Origin: Marinibacterium sp.
GTDB taxonomy: Bacteria; Pseudomonadota; Alphaproteobacteria; Rhodobacterales; Rhodobacteraceae
Length of the DNA stretch: 64,000 nt
Reading direction: 5' to 3'
Assembly (NCBI GenBank): GCA_025800215.1
Contig: JAOXSC010000073.1
Coordinates: 27,704 to 91,703 of the forward strand
In this document: piece after piece, positions 34,827-43,323 of the stretch
How the letters are laid out: each line of letters starts with the position of its first letter
Position numbering within the stretch: the stretch's first letter is position 1
Translations under genes and position numbers: made by a program
The notes under the pieces: generated by a model
What the model was told of the DNA's origin: nothing
Database searches by the model: none
What the model saw: only the letters and a program-made list of their open reading frames with translations

Positions 34827-35910
34827 ACGGATCAAGGCGCCAAGCGCCGAAGACCTCAACCGGATGGAGGCCGAGTTTCGCCGCGAAACCCCCGGTCTGG
34901 GGGTGTCCGCCGCCGTGGCGCCCATCGCCCAGGTCGCGGCCGAAGCCGCCGCCGAAGCCCCGGTGACCACGCCGCAGGCCCGCGTCGAAGCGGCCCGACT
35001 CAAGACCGACGCCGAAGCTCTGCGCGCCGCGGAAGCCGACGGGCGGCTGATCGTGGAGATCGCGCTTGACGATATCGCGGTCGACAACATGATCCGCGAC
35101 CGCTCGGTGCTGGACGAGGCCGAGCTCATTGAGCTGCGCAAATCCATCGCGCTCAGCGGTCTGCGCCTGCCGATCGAGGTGATGGATCGTGGCGATGACG
35201 AAAGCCCGCGCTATGCGCTGATCTCGGGCTATCGGCGGTTGCAGGCGTTTCAGGGCTTGCTCGAGCTGACGGCCGATGCGCGCTATGCCCGGATCCGGGC
35301 GCTGGTGCGCGCGCCGGTGGCCAGCGCCGATGCCTTTGCCGCCATGGTCGAAGAAAACGAAATCCGATCCGAGCTCAGCCCGTTTGAACGCGGACGCATC
35401 GCGGCACTTGCGGCCCAGCAGGGCGCGTTCGTGAATGTCGAAGCCGCGGTCGATGCGCTCTTTGTGCAGGCGTCCAAGGCCAAGCGGTCCAAGGTGCGGT
35501 CCTTTGCCATGGTCTATGAAGAGCTTGGCGACATGCTGCATTTCGCCGAGAGCCTGAGCGAAAAGCGCGGGCTGCGGCTGGCGCAGGCGCTGCGCGGCGG
35601 GCTTGAAACGCCGCTGCGCGAAGCGCTGGCCGCCGGGCAGGATCCGCAATCGGTGGATGATGAATGGGCTCTGATGGAGCCGGTTCTGGCGCTGTCGGAT
35701 GCCGCGCCCAAATCGCCGTCGCGCGGCGGGCGCCCGCGCAAGGCCGCCGGGCTGGGCTGGGACAATGCCGATGTGCTGCGCACCTCGGCGGGGATCACCA
35801 TCCGCAAACAGCGCGACAGCAAGGGCTTTGTGCTGCGGCTCGAAGGGAAGCTGGATGATGACCTCATGGCCAGCCTGATGGAAGAAATCCGCGCGCTGCT
35901 CGAGCGCTGA
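34810..35910 (+). CDS. parB: ParB partition protein
   Basis: A 366-residue ParB/Spo0J-type protein. The ParB nuclease-like domain spans about residues 75-190, with ISGYRRLQAFQ as the GERRxRA-type CTP-binding motif and MVEENEIRSELSPFERGR as box II. The helix-turn-helix follows at about 195-230 (GAFVNVEAAVDALFVQASKAKRSKVRSF). The C-terminal third should dimerise. A perfect parS-like palindrome lies inside its own 5' coding sequence at 34876-34888, encoding part of EFRRETPG, and another directly follows the stop codon. Confidence 0.93.
   Translation: MAKRRERIKAPSAEDLNRMEAEFRRETPGLGVSAAVAPIAQVAAEAAAEAPVTTPQARVEAARLKTDAEALRAAEADGRLIVEIALDDIAVDNMIRDRSVLDEAELIELRKSIALSGLRLPIEVMDRGDDESPRYALISGYRRLQAFQGLLELTADARYARIRALVRAPVASADAFAAMVEENEIRSELSPFERGRIAALAAQQGAFVNVEAAVDALFVQASKAKRSKVRSFAMVYEELGDMLHFAESLSEKRGLRLAQALRGGLETPLREALAAGQDPQSVDDEWALMEPVLALSDAAPKSPSRGGRPRKAAGLGWDNADVLRTSAGITIRKQRDSKGFVLRLEGKLDDDLMASLMEEIRALLER
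34876..34888. other. parS-like palindrome, copy 2 (within parB)
   Basis: The same 13-bp palindrome TTTCGC-C-GCGAAA, followed by CCCCC, occurs within codons 23-27 of parB. Its exact identity with the two intergenic copies, despite coding constraint, argues that it is a functional protein-binding site rather than chance. Confidence 0.6.
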
Positions 35911-35918
35911 GACGGGCA

Positions 35919-35941
35919 GGGGGTTTCGCCGCGAAACCCCC
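35919..35941. other. parS-like palindrome, copy 3, extended, downstream of parB
   Basis: Eight bases after parB lies GGGGGTTTCGC, a central C, then the perfect reverse complement, giving 11-bp arms around the 13-bp core (35924-35936). Two half-site-like repeats follow, CGCGAAACCCC (35943-35953) and a CACGAAACC stretch. It could also act as a transcription stop for parAB, but the recurrence of the core favours a centromere site. Confidence 0.7.
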
Positions 35942-36046
35942 TCGCGAAACCCCGCACGAAACCTGTGACGACACCCCGGCAGACCCATCATGAGATCTGC
36001 TCAGGGCACCTGTGACCCCCGCATTGCACCCAGAAGGAGGGTTATT

Positions 36047-36068
36047 TATACTCCTTCATAGGAGTATA
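36047..36068 (+). promoter_or_regulatory. Inverted-repeat operator of the ccdAB-like operon
   Basis: TATACTCCT (36047-36055) and AGGAGTATA (36060-36068) form a perfect 9-bp inverted repeat around TCAT, ending 15 bases before the antitoxin start. AT-rich content in a GC-rich setting also suggests it overlaps the promoter. Antitoxin or antitoxin-toxin complexes normally repress at such sites. Confidence 0.7.
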
Positions 36069-36083
36069 TAGCAGGAGGGTCCC

Positions 36084-36305
36084 ATGGCCCGCGTCAAGGT
36101 CAACCTCACCATCGAAGAAGACATCGCCGAAGCCGCCCGTGCGCTTGGGCTGAACATGTCGCGGCTGGCCGAAACGGCCATCGCCCAGGCGGTCAAGGCG
36201 GAACGCAACCGCCGCTGGCGCGCTGAAAACCGCGCCGCCATTGATGCCTATGCCGACGAAATCGCGCAGGACGGCCTGCCGCTGTCTGCGGATCGGGGGG
36301 CGTGA
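36084..36305 (+). CDS. ccdA: CcdA-like antitoxin
   Basis: A 73-residue protein matching the CcdA antitoxin family: an N-terminal ribbon-helix-helix, ARVKVNLTIEEDIAEAARALGLNMSRLAETAIAQAVK, which binds the operator, and a C-terminal arm, RWRAENRAAIDAYADEIAQDGLPLSADRGA, that wraps the toxin. AGGAGGG precedes the start. Its stop codon is followed directly by the toxin ATG, so the two are coupled. It stabilises the plasmid through post-segregational killing together with CcdB. Confidence 0.9.
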   Translation: MARVKVNLTIEEDIAEAARALGLNMSRLAETAIAQAVKAERNRRWRAENRAAIDAYADEIAQDGLPLSADRGA

Positions 36306-36599
36306 ATGGCGCAGTTTGATCTGTACCGGCTGGGGGGTGGGCAGCTTGTGGTGGACCTGCAGACCGACCTCATGGGCATTGATGCCTCGCGCGTGGTGGC
36401 GCCGCTGCGCCCGGCGCAGGATCATGCGGTTTTTCCCGGCCTCACACCGGTGATCGAGCATGACGGCACGCGCTATGTCATCCGCATCCCTGAACTCGCC
36501 GCGTTGCCGGGGCGCGATCTGGGGGCGCCGGTGGGCTCGCTGGCCCATGCCGCTCAGGCCCTGCGTCAGGCGCTGTCCATGCTGATCGACGGGGTTTGA
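36306..36599 (+). CDS. ccdB: CcdB-like toxin
   Basis: A 97-residue CcdB-family protein: MAQFDLYRLGGGQLVVDLQTDLMGIDASRVVAPL corresponds to the conserved CcdB N-terminus, and the C-terminus is ALRQALSMLIDGV. In F-plasmid CcdB the last residues are Trp-Gly-Ile, and Trp99 and Gly100 are needed to poison DNA gyrase. Here the aligned residues are Asp-Gly-Val, so tryptophan is replaced. The toxin may therefore bind its target differently or be weakened. It starts right after the antitoxin stop. Confidence 0.88.
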   Translation: MAQFDLYRLGGGQLVVDLQTDLMGIDASRVVAPLRPAQDHAVFPGLTPVIEHDGTRYVIRIPELAALPGRDLGAPVGSLAHAAQALRQALSMLIDGV

Positions 36600-36688
36600 C
36601 CGAGATCCCTTAACCCGGACCCCTTGACCAATCGCCGCCCCACGGGCCTTATCCCCGCATCACATTGAAAGATGGGGAGGATGTGACC

Positions 36689-37651
36689 ATGACGGTTCTG
36701 AAACAGATTGCAGCGGGTGTTGTTGCGCTTGGCCTTGCGGGCGTGGCGGGCATCGCGTCGGCGCAGGAGCGGATCACCTACAAATCGGCCAAGACGGGCA
36801 CGTCCTATTACCAGATGGGCGTGCAGCTGGCCGAGGCGATCAAGGCGGGCACCGATGGCGCGGCCATCGTCACCGTCGAAGAAAGCCAGGGCTCGGTCCA
36901 GAACGTGATGGAGGTGCGCGCCCGTGGTGGCGACTATGTCTTTACCACGCCGCCCGCGCTGGTGGGGCTGGCGCGGGACGGCAAGGCCATGTTCGACGGC
37001 AAATCCGCACCCGCCTTCGACGAGATCCGCGCGCTGTTCCCGATCCCGTCGCTGACCATGCATTTCGTGATGTCCGATGACAGCGGCGTCGACAGCTTTG
37101 CCGATCTCGAAGGCAAGACGATCCTTCTGGGCAGCGGCAGCTTTGGCGCCCGCGAAGGGGCGAAATATGTCAAGCTGTTCGGGCTTGAGGACAAGGTCAC
37201 CCTGTCGGATGCCGAGCTGAGCAACGCGGTCTCGGCGCTCAAGAACGGCAAGATCGACGGCTTTGTGACGGCCGGATCCTATCCAGCGCCCAACGTGATC
37301 GAAGCGGCGGCGTCGACCGGGGTGACGGTGCTGTCGATGAGCGACGACCAGATCGCCGACACCAAGCGCACGCGGCTGGTGATCCCGGCGGGCACCTATG
37401 CGGGGCAGGATGCGGATGTGGTCACCACGTCGCTTCCGGTGGTGGCGTTCACCACGTCGAAAATGTCGGACGACACCGCCTATCTGCTGACCAAGACCTT
37501 CTGGGAAGAACGCGACCGCATGGCCGAAACCGCCCCCTGGTGGGCCGCAGTGAGCCCCGAGATGCTGGGCGCGATCACCACCGAGCTGCATCCCGGAGCG
37601 GTGCGCTATTACGAGGAAGCCGGCGTGACCCTGTCCGAGGCGCACAAGTAA
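36689..37651 (+). CDS. TAXI-family TRAP transporter solute-binding protein
   Basis: A 320-residue periplasmic protein with a signal peptide (MTVLKQIAAGVVALGLAGVA, cleaved near ASAQER) and the TAXI hallmarks: YKSAKTGTSYYQMGVQLAEAIKAG at the mature N-terminus, EESQGSVQNVMEVRARGGDYVFTTPP and LLGSGSFGAREGAKYVKLFGL. TAXI proteins deliver dicarboxylates, glutamate or other small acids to a fused TRAP permease, which follows after four bases. The ATG at 36689 is preferred (GGGGAGG eight bases upstream); a TTG at 36665 would add a non-signal leader. Confidence 0.92.
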   Translation: MTVLKQIAAGVVALGLAGVAGIASAQERITYKSAKTGTSYYQMGVQLAEAIKAGTDGAAIVTVEESQGSVQNVMEVRARGGDYVFTTPPALVGLARDGKAMFDGKSAPAFDEIRALFPIPSLTMHFVMSDDSGVDSFADLEGKTILLGSGSFGAREGAKYVKLFGLEDKVTLSDAELSNAVSALKNGKIDGFVTAGSYPAPNVIEAAASTGVTVLSMSDDQIADTKRTRLVIPAGTYAGQDADVVTTSLPVVAFTTSKMSDDTAYLLTKTFWEERDRMAETAPWWAAVSPEMLGAITTELHPGAVRYYEEAGVTLSEAHK

Positions 37652-37655
37652 CCGC

Positions 37656-39437
37656 ATGAGCGATCTGCAGGGGCGCCCGCTCTGGATCGGGCTGGGCGCG
37701 CTGACGGTGGGGGCGCATCTGTGGCTGGTGTTTTCCGGTCTGGTGCCCAACCTCGTGGCGCGCCCGTTGCATATGGCATTGCTGTTGCCGTGGGTCTTCG
37801 TGCTGCCTGCGCGGGGCCTGTGGCCGCGTCTGAGCGGCCTGGCGCTGGCCGGGGCGGGGATCGCGGCCTGCCTGTGGGTGGCGCTGCATGCCGCGGCCCT
37901 GAAGAGCCAGTACGGGTTTCTTGAAAGCGACGGTCAGATCGCCATTGCGGTGGTGCTGCTGGCGGTGGCGATCGAAGGTGCGCGGCGGATGATCGGCTGG
38001 CCACTGCCGCTGGTGGCGCTGAGCATGCTGGCCTATGGGCTCTGGGGACAGCACCTGCCGGGAGAGTTCGGTCACGCCGGGACGCCTCTGGCCAGCTTTC
38101 TGGGCACGCTGACGATTGCCGAAGGCGGGCTTTGGGGTAGCCTGACGGGGGTGTCGGTGGGGGTCGTGGCGATCTTTGTGATCTTCGGGGCCTTCCTGAA
38201 CGCGGGCGCGGCCGGGCAGGGGTTCATGAACCTTGCGATGGCGGCGGCGGGGCATCTGAAGGGCGGGGCGGCCAAGGTGTCGGTGCTATCGTCGGCGCTG
38301 TTCGGGTCGATCTCGGGGTCGGCATCGGCCAATGTGGCGTCGACCGGGGCGATCACGCTGCCCGCGATGACCCGGCTGGGCTATCCCAAGCGGCTGGCCG
38401 CTGCGGTCGAGGCGGTGGCGTCGTCGGGCGGGCAGATCATGCCCCCGCTGATGGGGGCGGGGGCCTTTGTGATGGTCGAGCTGACGGGGGTGCCCTATAC
38501 CGCGATCATGGCCGCCGCGCTTCTGCCTGCGCTGCTCTATTTCGGGGCGGTCTGGGTCGGGATCAACGCCTATGCCAGCCGCACCGAGCTGCGCGGCTTT
38601 GACGACAGCGCGCGCCCGTCGCGGCGCGCGGTCTGGGTCACGGCAGCCTATTTTGCGGTGCCGTTTGGCGTGCTTCTGACCTTGATTTTTGCGGCGGGCT
38701 TTACCCCGCAATACGCGGCGGCGCTGGCGGTCTTTGTGGCGGCGGCGGCGCTGTTTGTGGATCCTGACACCGGGCTGTCTGTGCGCGCGGGCGCGCAGCG
38801 ATTGGCGGATGCGCTGATCAATTCGGGCCGGCAGATCGCGATGATCGGGTCGATCATCCTGTGCGCGTCGATCGTGATCGGCGTGCTGGGGATCACCGGG
38901 CTGGGGGTCAAGCTGACATCGGTGATCGTCAGCGGGGCAGGGGGGCTGCTGTGGCCGTCGCTGCTGCTGACGGCGCTGGCCTGCCTGTTGCTGGGGATGG
39001 AGGTGCCGACGACCGCCGCCTATGTGATCTGCGTCTCGGTTGCGGGGCCTGCGCTGATCGGGCTGGGGCTGGATCCGCTTGTCGCGCATCTGTTCGTGTT
39101 CTGGTACGCGCTGCTGTCGACCATCACGCCGCCGGTGTGTGGGGCTGTCTTCATCGCCGCTGGCATGGTCGAAGAAAACTGGCTGAAGGTCGCGGCCACC
39201 GCGATGGCGCTTGGGGTCGGGCTCTATCTGATCCCGTTGGCCATGGTGGCGTCACCCGCGCTGATCGGTCTGGCCGAGGCGCCGGGGCCTGCGCTGCTTA
39301 GCTTTGCGCGGGTGGGGCTTGGGCTCGGGGCGCTGTCCTGGGCGCTGATCGGGCGGATGCATCCGGGGCTGAGGGCGGTTCTGGCGCTTGCCGGGGCGGG
39401 GCTGCTGTTTGTGCTGCCGGGGTGGGCGCTGGCCTGA
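37656..39437 (+). CDS. TRAP transporter fused permease (DctQ/DctM type)
   Basis: A 593-residue, very hydrophobic protein with about 16 membrane segments: a short N-terminal four-helix DctQ-like part and a C-terminal DctM-like part. GSISGSASANVASTGAITLPAMTRLGYPKRLAAAVEAVASSGGQIMPPLMG is the diagnostic stretch of TAXI-partnered permeases, and LLLGMEVPTTAAYVICVSVAGPALIGLGLDPLVAHLFVFWYALLSTITPPV is the matching C-terminal repeat. It imports the ligand of the preceding binding protein using the sodium gradient. Confidence 0.92.
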   Translation: MSDLQGRPLWIGLGALTVGAHLWLVFSGLVPNLVARPLHMALLLPWVFVLPARGLWPRLSGLALAGAGIAACLWVALHAAALKSQYGFLESDGQIAIAVVLLAVAIEGARRMIGWPLPLVALSMLAYGLWGQHLPGEFGHAGTPLASFLGTLTIAEGGLWGSLTGVSVGVVAIFVIFGAFLNAGAAGQGFMNLAMAAAGHLKGGAAKVSVLSSALFGSISGSASANVASTGAITLPAMTRLGYPKRLAAAVEAVASSGGQIMPPLMGAGAFVMVELTGVPYTAIMAAALLPALLYFGAVWVGINAYASRTELRGFDDSARPSRRAVWVTAAYFAVPFGVLLTLIFAAGFTPQYAAALAVFVAAAALFVDPDTGLSVRAGAQRLADALINSGRQIAMIGSIILCASIVIGVLGITGLGVKLTSVIVSGAGGLLWPSLLLTALACLLLGMEVPTTAAYVICVSVAGPALIGLGLDPLVAHLFVFWYALLSTITPPVCGAVFIAAGMVEENWLKVAATAMALGVGLYLIPLAMVASPALIGLAEAPGPALLSFARVGLGLGALSWALIGRMHPGLRAVLALAGAGLLFVLPGWALA

Positions 39438-39467
39438 GTTATCGGACATAAAGGTGACCGCTGCGTA

Positions 39468-39506
39468 GCGGCGGTTATGGGCGCAATGCCGACATATAAC
39501 CGCCGC
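39468..39506 (+). terminator. Inverted repeat downstream of the TRAP operon
   Basis: GCGGCGGTTAT (39468-39478) and ATAACCGCCGC (39496-39506) are perfect 11-bp arms separated by 17 bases, starting 31 bases after the permease stop. A smaller CCGCT-GCGT-AGCGG hairpin at 39458-39471 overlaps its left arm. It probably ends the TAXI-TRAP transcript. Confidence 0.55.
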
Positions 39507-39776
39507 CACGGGCGCAAATACGCCGCGCGAGAGCTGCCTTGGCCGCCCGTTGGCACCAGGGCGCGGGGCGCATCGGTCTGGCATGACTGGCCATTTCGCG
39601 ATCAGAGCCGCCCGGCCCGTGGAACCGGGTGCTCTGCGCATCCCGCTTTGGGACAGCCTTAAGGGGGTCATAATCAGATCTTATGCGTTCTTTCGGTAAC
39701 AAAATAAGATTTCGGAGTGCACGAAGCGGACCCATAAATCTCGGAGTCGGATTCGAAATCGAGGTTTGATCATCCC
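39507..39776. other. Intergenic region upstream of the formylglutamate amidohydrolase gene
   Basis: No convincing gene is seen. The right half is unusually AT-rich: ATCTTAT (from 39678) and ATAAGAT (near 39705-39711) form an inverted repeat, and TCGGAGT occurs twice (near 39714 and 39742). This probably holds the promoter and operator of the operon that starts at 39777. The left half is GC-rich with no recognisable coding content. Confidence 0.4.
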
Positions 39777-40670
39777 ATGCACCTGAACTCGGAAATCATA
39801 AGTGACGGCACCCCACACCCGGCGCTTTCGGTCACGGATGGCGCGTCGCCGCTGATGCTCTCCTTCCCGCATTCGGGTGATGTCTACCCCGATGACTTTG
39901 GATATCGCAGCGACCTGAGCTATGCCGATATTGATCACCCGTCCGACAAGTACATGGACGAGATCTTTGCCGAAGGGCACGAGCTGGGGCTGGCCACCGT
40001 GAAGGCCAATTTCCCGCGCGCCTATGTGGATGTGAACCGCCACCAGCATGATATTGACGGCCAGATGCTGGACGATCCCGACCATTGGTATGGCCGGCTT
40101 CTGCCCGGATCCGTGGCGGCCGGGGCGACGCTCTTCTGGTCGAAGGCCTATGAAAAGCCCATCTATGACCGCAAACTGTCGCTGGCCGAGGCCAAGGCAC
40201 GGATCGCGCGCTATTTCATTCCCTACCACCAGACGATGACATCCATGGTCGAGCGTCTGCATGCGCGCCACCGCGAGGTCTATATCGTCGATTGCCATTC
40301 GATGACGCGCTTTGACGGCGAGGCCCGCGGCGGCAAAGAGCGTCCGCAGGTCGACATCGGCAACCGGGCAGGGGGATCCTGCGCACCGGATCTGACCGAA
40401 GAAATGGCCCGCCTGTTCCGCGCGCGCGGCTATGAGGTGGGGATCAACCAGCGCTTTATCGGCGGTGAAATCACGCTGCGCTATGGCTGGCCCGAGATTG
40501 GTCAGCACATCCTGCAGGTCGAGCTGCGCCGCGATCTTTACATGAACGAGGCCACCCGCGAGCGGAACGAGAATTTCGAGAAGGTGCAGGCCGACTGCGC
40601 CGCGATCCTGAGGGATTACAAAGCTTATGTCGAAAACCGGGCGCCGGACGCGGCCGTCGCGGCAAACTGA
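39777..40670 (+). CDS. N-formylglutamate amidohydrolase (HutG-like)
   Basis: A 297-residue member of the N-formylglutamate amidohydrolase family. PLMLSFPHSGDVYPDDF near residue 25 supplies the first zinc histidine, NFPRAYVDVNRHQHDIDG the arginine- and asparagine-rich stretch, VYIVDCHSMTRF the next metal ligand region, and LQVELRRDLYMNEATRE the catalytic Glu stretch. It would release formate and glutamate from N-formylglutamate or a similar N-acyl amino acid, as in histidine breakdown. No other hut genes are nearby; instead a peptide importer follows after 20 bases, so it may act on an imported formylated or acylated amino acid. Confidence 0.85.
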   Translation: MHLNSEIISDGTPHPALSVTDGASPLMLSFPHSGDVYPDDFGYRSDLSYADIDHPSDKYMDEIFAEGHELGLATVKANFPRAYVDVNRHQHDIDGQMLDDPDHWYGRLLPGSVAAGATLFWSKAYEKPIYDRKLSLAEAKARIARYFIPYHQTMTSMVERLHARHREVYIVDCHSMTRFDGEARGGKERPQVDIGNRAGGSCAPDLTEEMARLFRARGYEVGINQRFIGGEITLRYGWPEIGQHILQVELRRDLYMNEATRERNENFEKVQADCAAILRDYKAYVENRAPDAAVAAN

Positions 40671-40690
40671 GGGATATGAAGGAGAGAGCC

Positions 40691-42283
40691 ATGAAACAGA
40701 CGATCTCTGCACTGGCGATGGCGGCCATGCTTGCACTGCCGGGTGTGGCGGGGGCGGACACCCTGCGCATGGGGTTTGCATCGGCACCGCGCACGATTGA
40801 CCCCTACCCGTTCGGGGGCGCGCCGACCGCGTCGCTCAAAGAGCATGTATTCGAAGCGCTGGTGGCATCCGATGACAGCCCGCTGCTGGCATCGGGATGG
40901 GAATGGACCAGCCCGACGACGCTTGATGTGACGCTGCGCGATGGCATCACGTTCCACAATGGCGAGCCGCTGACCGCGCGCGATGTGGTTTATTCGGCCT
41001 GCCGCATGATGCATCTGATTGATGGCAAGCGGAACCTGCTGACCAGTTCGATGGGCCCCATCGCCGATGTGGTGGCGGTGGATGACCACACCGTGCGGTT
41101 CGAGATGAAGGCACCCTATCCGCTCTGGGTTCAGAAGATGAAATTCCTGTCGATCCTGTCGGCATCGGGGGCCGAGCTGCCGGACGGGCCGATCCAGTAT
41201 GACAGCGAAGGCGACTGCGGGGTGACCGCCTATCCGACCATCGCCGAATTCGAAAGTGGCGAGGCGGCCATCGGCACCGGCCCCTACAAGCTGGCGCGGT
41301 TCGACAAGTCGGGCGAGGCCGATCTGGTGCGCAATGACAGCTACTGGGGTGAGGCACCGGAATGGGACGAGGTTGAAATCCGCACCATCGGGAACGCCGG
41401 GGCGCGGCTGGCCGGGCTGCTGGCGGGTGACTTCGATCTGATCGAAAACCCCACCACCGAAGATCTGCCGGGGCTGACCGCGAGTGATGAGCTGACCTAT
41501 ACCGCCGTGCCGTCCTGGCGGTCGATCTTCCTGGTGCTGGATGTGGATCCCGAAGGCGCAGGCGGCGTGAGCGCCCCCGATGGCAGCGCCCCGCTGGCCG
41601 ACCCGCGGGTGCGTCAGGCAATGTCCATGGCGATCAACCGTCAGGCCATTGCGGACCGGCTCTTTGGGGGCGAGGCCACGGTGGCCAACCAGTTTTCGCC
41701 CAAGTACCGCACCGGCGCGCCGGAGCTTCCCGAGCTGGAATACAACCCCGAAAAGGCCAAGGAGCTGCTGGCCGAGGCGGGCTATGGCGACGGGTTCACC
41801 ATTGATTTCTACGCCCCGTCGGATCGCTATGCCAATGGTGCCCGCGTGGCGCAGGCGGTGACGCAGTACCTGTCGCGGATCGGGATCACCGTGAACCTCA
41901 AGACGCAGCCCTGGTCGGTCTTTGCCGGGCAGCGGTCGGCCGGTGAGCTGGGCGTGTTCCTTTATGGCTGGGGCCATCCGCAGGGGCCGGCGCAGATGAT
42001 TTCCTTTGCCTTTGCGTCGCGCGACAAGGATCTTGGGCTGGGGGCGTCGAACTATTCCAACTATCAAAGCGATGCGTTCGATGCGGCCATGCAGGCCTGG
42101 GCGGTGGAAACCGATGAGGCCAAGGCCAATGCGCATATCGCCGATGCCATGAAAGTGGTGGTCGAGGATCTGCCGGGCATCCCGCTGTATTACCAACACA
42201 CGATCTGGGCGCATCGCGCGGATCTTGAGGTCAACGGCCGGCCCGACGAGCGCACCAGCGCCACCACGGTCAGCCGCAAGTAA
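40691..42283 (+). CDS. Peptide-type ABC transporter substrate-binding protein (family 5)
   Basis: A 530-residue extracellular solute-binding protein family 5 member (DppA/OppA class). MKQTISALAMAAMLALPGVAGA is the signal peptide, and mature sequence begins DTLRMGFASAPRTIDPYPFGG. GITFHNGEPLTARDVVYS and IGTGPYKLARFDKSGEADLVRNDSYWG are class signatures. It binds di- or oligopeptides or related compounds in the periplasm. The ATG at 40691 has GGAGAGAG upstream. A GC hairpin separates it from the permease gene. Confidence 0.92.
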   Translation: MKQTISALAMAAMLALPGVAGADTLRMGFASAPRTIDPYPFGGAPTASLKEHVFEALVASDDSPLLASGWEWTSPTTLDVTLRDGITFHNGEPLTARDVVYSACRMMHLIDGKRNLLTSSMGPIADVVAVDDHTVRFEMKAPYPLWVQKMKFLSILSASGAELPDGPIQYDSEGDCGVTAYPTIAEFESGEAAIGTGPYKLARFDKSGEADLVRNDSYWGEAPEWDEVEIRTIGNAGARLAGLLAGDFDLIENPTTEDLPGLTASDELTYTAVPSWRSIFLVLDVDPEGAGGVSAPDGSAPLADPRVRQAMSMAINRQAIADRLFGGEATVANQFSPKYRTGAPELPELEYNPEKAKELLAEAGYGDGFTIDFYAPSDRYANGARVAQAVTQYLSRIGITVNLKTQPWSVFAGQRSAGELGVFLYGWGHPQGPAQMISFAFASRDKDLGLGASNYSNYQSDAFDAAMQAWAVETDEAKANAHIADAMKVVVEDLPGIPLYYQHTIWAHRADLEVNGRPDERTSATTVSRK

Positions 42284-42297
42284 CCTGAGAAACCTGT

Positions 42298-42316
42298 CGG
42301 GGGCGGGGGGCCCCCG
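42298..42316 (+). terminator. Intercistronic hairpin after the peptide-binding gene
   Basis: CGGGGGC (42298-42304) pairs with GCCCCCG (42310-42316) over five Gs, 14 bases after the binding-protein stop and 30 before the permease start. As in the Liv operon, it probably keeps binding-protein expression above that of the permeases. Confidence 0.5.
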
Positions 42317-42346
42317 GCGCAAGCGTGTGCAAGGGAGGGGCGTGCG

Positions 42347-43312
42347 ATGCTCAATTTTATCCTGAAGCGACTGGGGCAGAGCGCTGTGCTGGTGCTGATC
42401 ATGTCGGCACTGGTGTTTATCGGCATGTATGTCGTGTCGGACCCGGTCGCGGTTCTGGCGGGCGAGGATTTTACCGATGAAGACCGCGCGGCACTGGCCC
42501 GCGAACTGGGTGTCGACCGCCCGTTGGTGGTGCAGTATCTGAGCTTTCTGGGCAATATCTCGAAGGGCGATTTCGGGACGTCCTTTGTCTATAACCGCCC
42601 GGTGCTGGAACTGATCCTGGAACGGCTTCCGGCGACGCTCGAAGTGGCGTTCATGGCGATGTTCATCGGTCTTGTGGTGGGTATTCCGCTGGGGGTCTAT
42701 TCGGGTCTGAACCAGAAGAAACCGGCCACCAAGCTGACCAGTTTTCTGACCACAGTGGGCTATTCCGTTCCCAACTTCTGGCAGGGTGTGCTGCTGATCA
42801 TGCTGTTTGCGGTCTGGCTGCAGGTGCTGCCGGCGTCGGGACGGGGCGACACGACGCGGCTTTTCAGTGCCGACTGGTCGCTGTTCAACCTGGATGGGCT
42901 GTCACACATGATCCTGCCGGCGCTGAACTTGGCGATCTATACGATCTGTCTGCAGACGCGGCTGGCCCGGTCGGGCACCCAGGAGGTGATGTATCAGGAT
43001 TACATGACCTTTGCCCGCGCCAAGGGGATCAGCCGGGATCGCCTGATCCGGCGCCATCTGGTGCGCAACATCCTGATCCCGATCGTGACCATCACCGGGC
43101 TGCAGCTGGGGGCGCTGATCGCCTTTGCGACGGTGACCGAAACGGTGTTTTCGTGGCCCGGCATCGGCAAGCTGCTGCTTGACAGCATCCACAGTTCGGA
43201 TCGCCCGGTCGTGGTGGCCTATCTGATCCTGATCACGCTGATGTTCGTGACCATCAACTTCATCGTCGACGTGCTTTACGCACTGCTTGACCCGCGTATC
43301 CGCTACACCTGA
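42347..43312 (+). CDS. Peptide-type ABC transporter permease (DppB-like)
   Basis: A 321-residue permease with six membrane segments. The N-terminal segment MLNFILKRLGQSAVLVLIMSALVFIGM and the ATPase-contact loop YMTFARAKGISRDRLIRRHLVRNILIPIVT are diagnostic of the DppB/OppB group, as is TVTETVFSWPGIGKLLLDSI. It forms the membrane channel with the following DppC-like protein. Confidence 0.92.
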   Translation: MLNFILKRLGQSAVLVLIMSALVFIGMYVVSDPVAVLAGEDFTDEDRAALARELGVDRPLVVQYLSFLGNISKGDFGTSFVYNRPVLELILERLPATLEVAFMAMFIGLVVGIPLGVYSGLNQKKPATKLTSFLTTVGYSVPNFWQGVLLIMLFAVWLQVLPASGRGDTTRLFSADWSLFNLDGLSHMILPALNLAIYTICLQTRLARSGTQEVMYQDYMTFARAKGISRDRLIRRHLVRNILIPIVTITGLQLGALIAFATVTETVFSWPGIGKLLLDSIHSSDRPVVVAYLILITLMFVTINFIVDVLYALLDPRIRYT

Positions 43313-43323
43313 GGAGATCTCTG

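Noticed and set aside
36084..36599. RelBE, ParDE or VapBC identity for the small gene pair.
   Set aside because: The antitoxin has a CcdA-type ribbon-helix-helix and arm, and the toxin start and length match CcdB, not a RelE or PIN fold.
39252..39671. A 139-residue minus-strand frame over the end of the TRAP permease and the intergenic region.
   Set aside because: No motif or ribosome site, and composition like other antisense shadows; I also saw no transposase remnant there.
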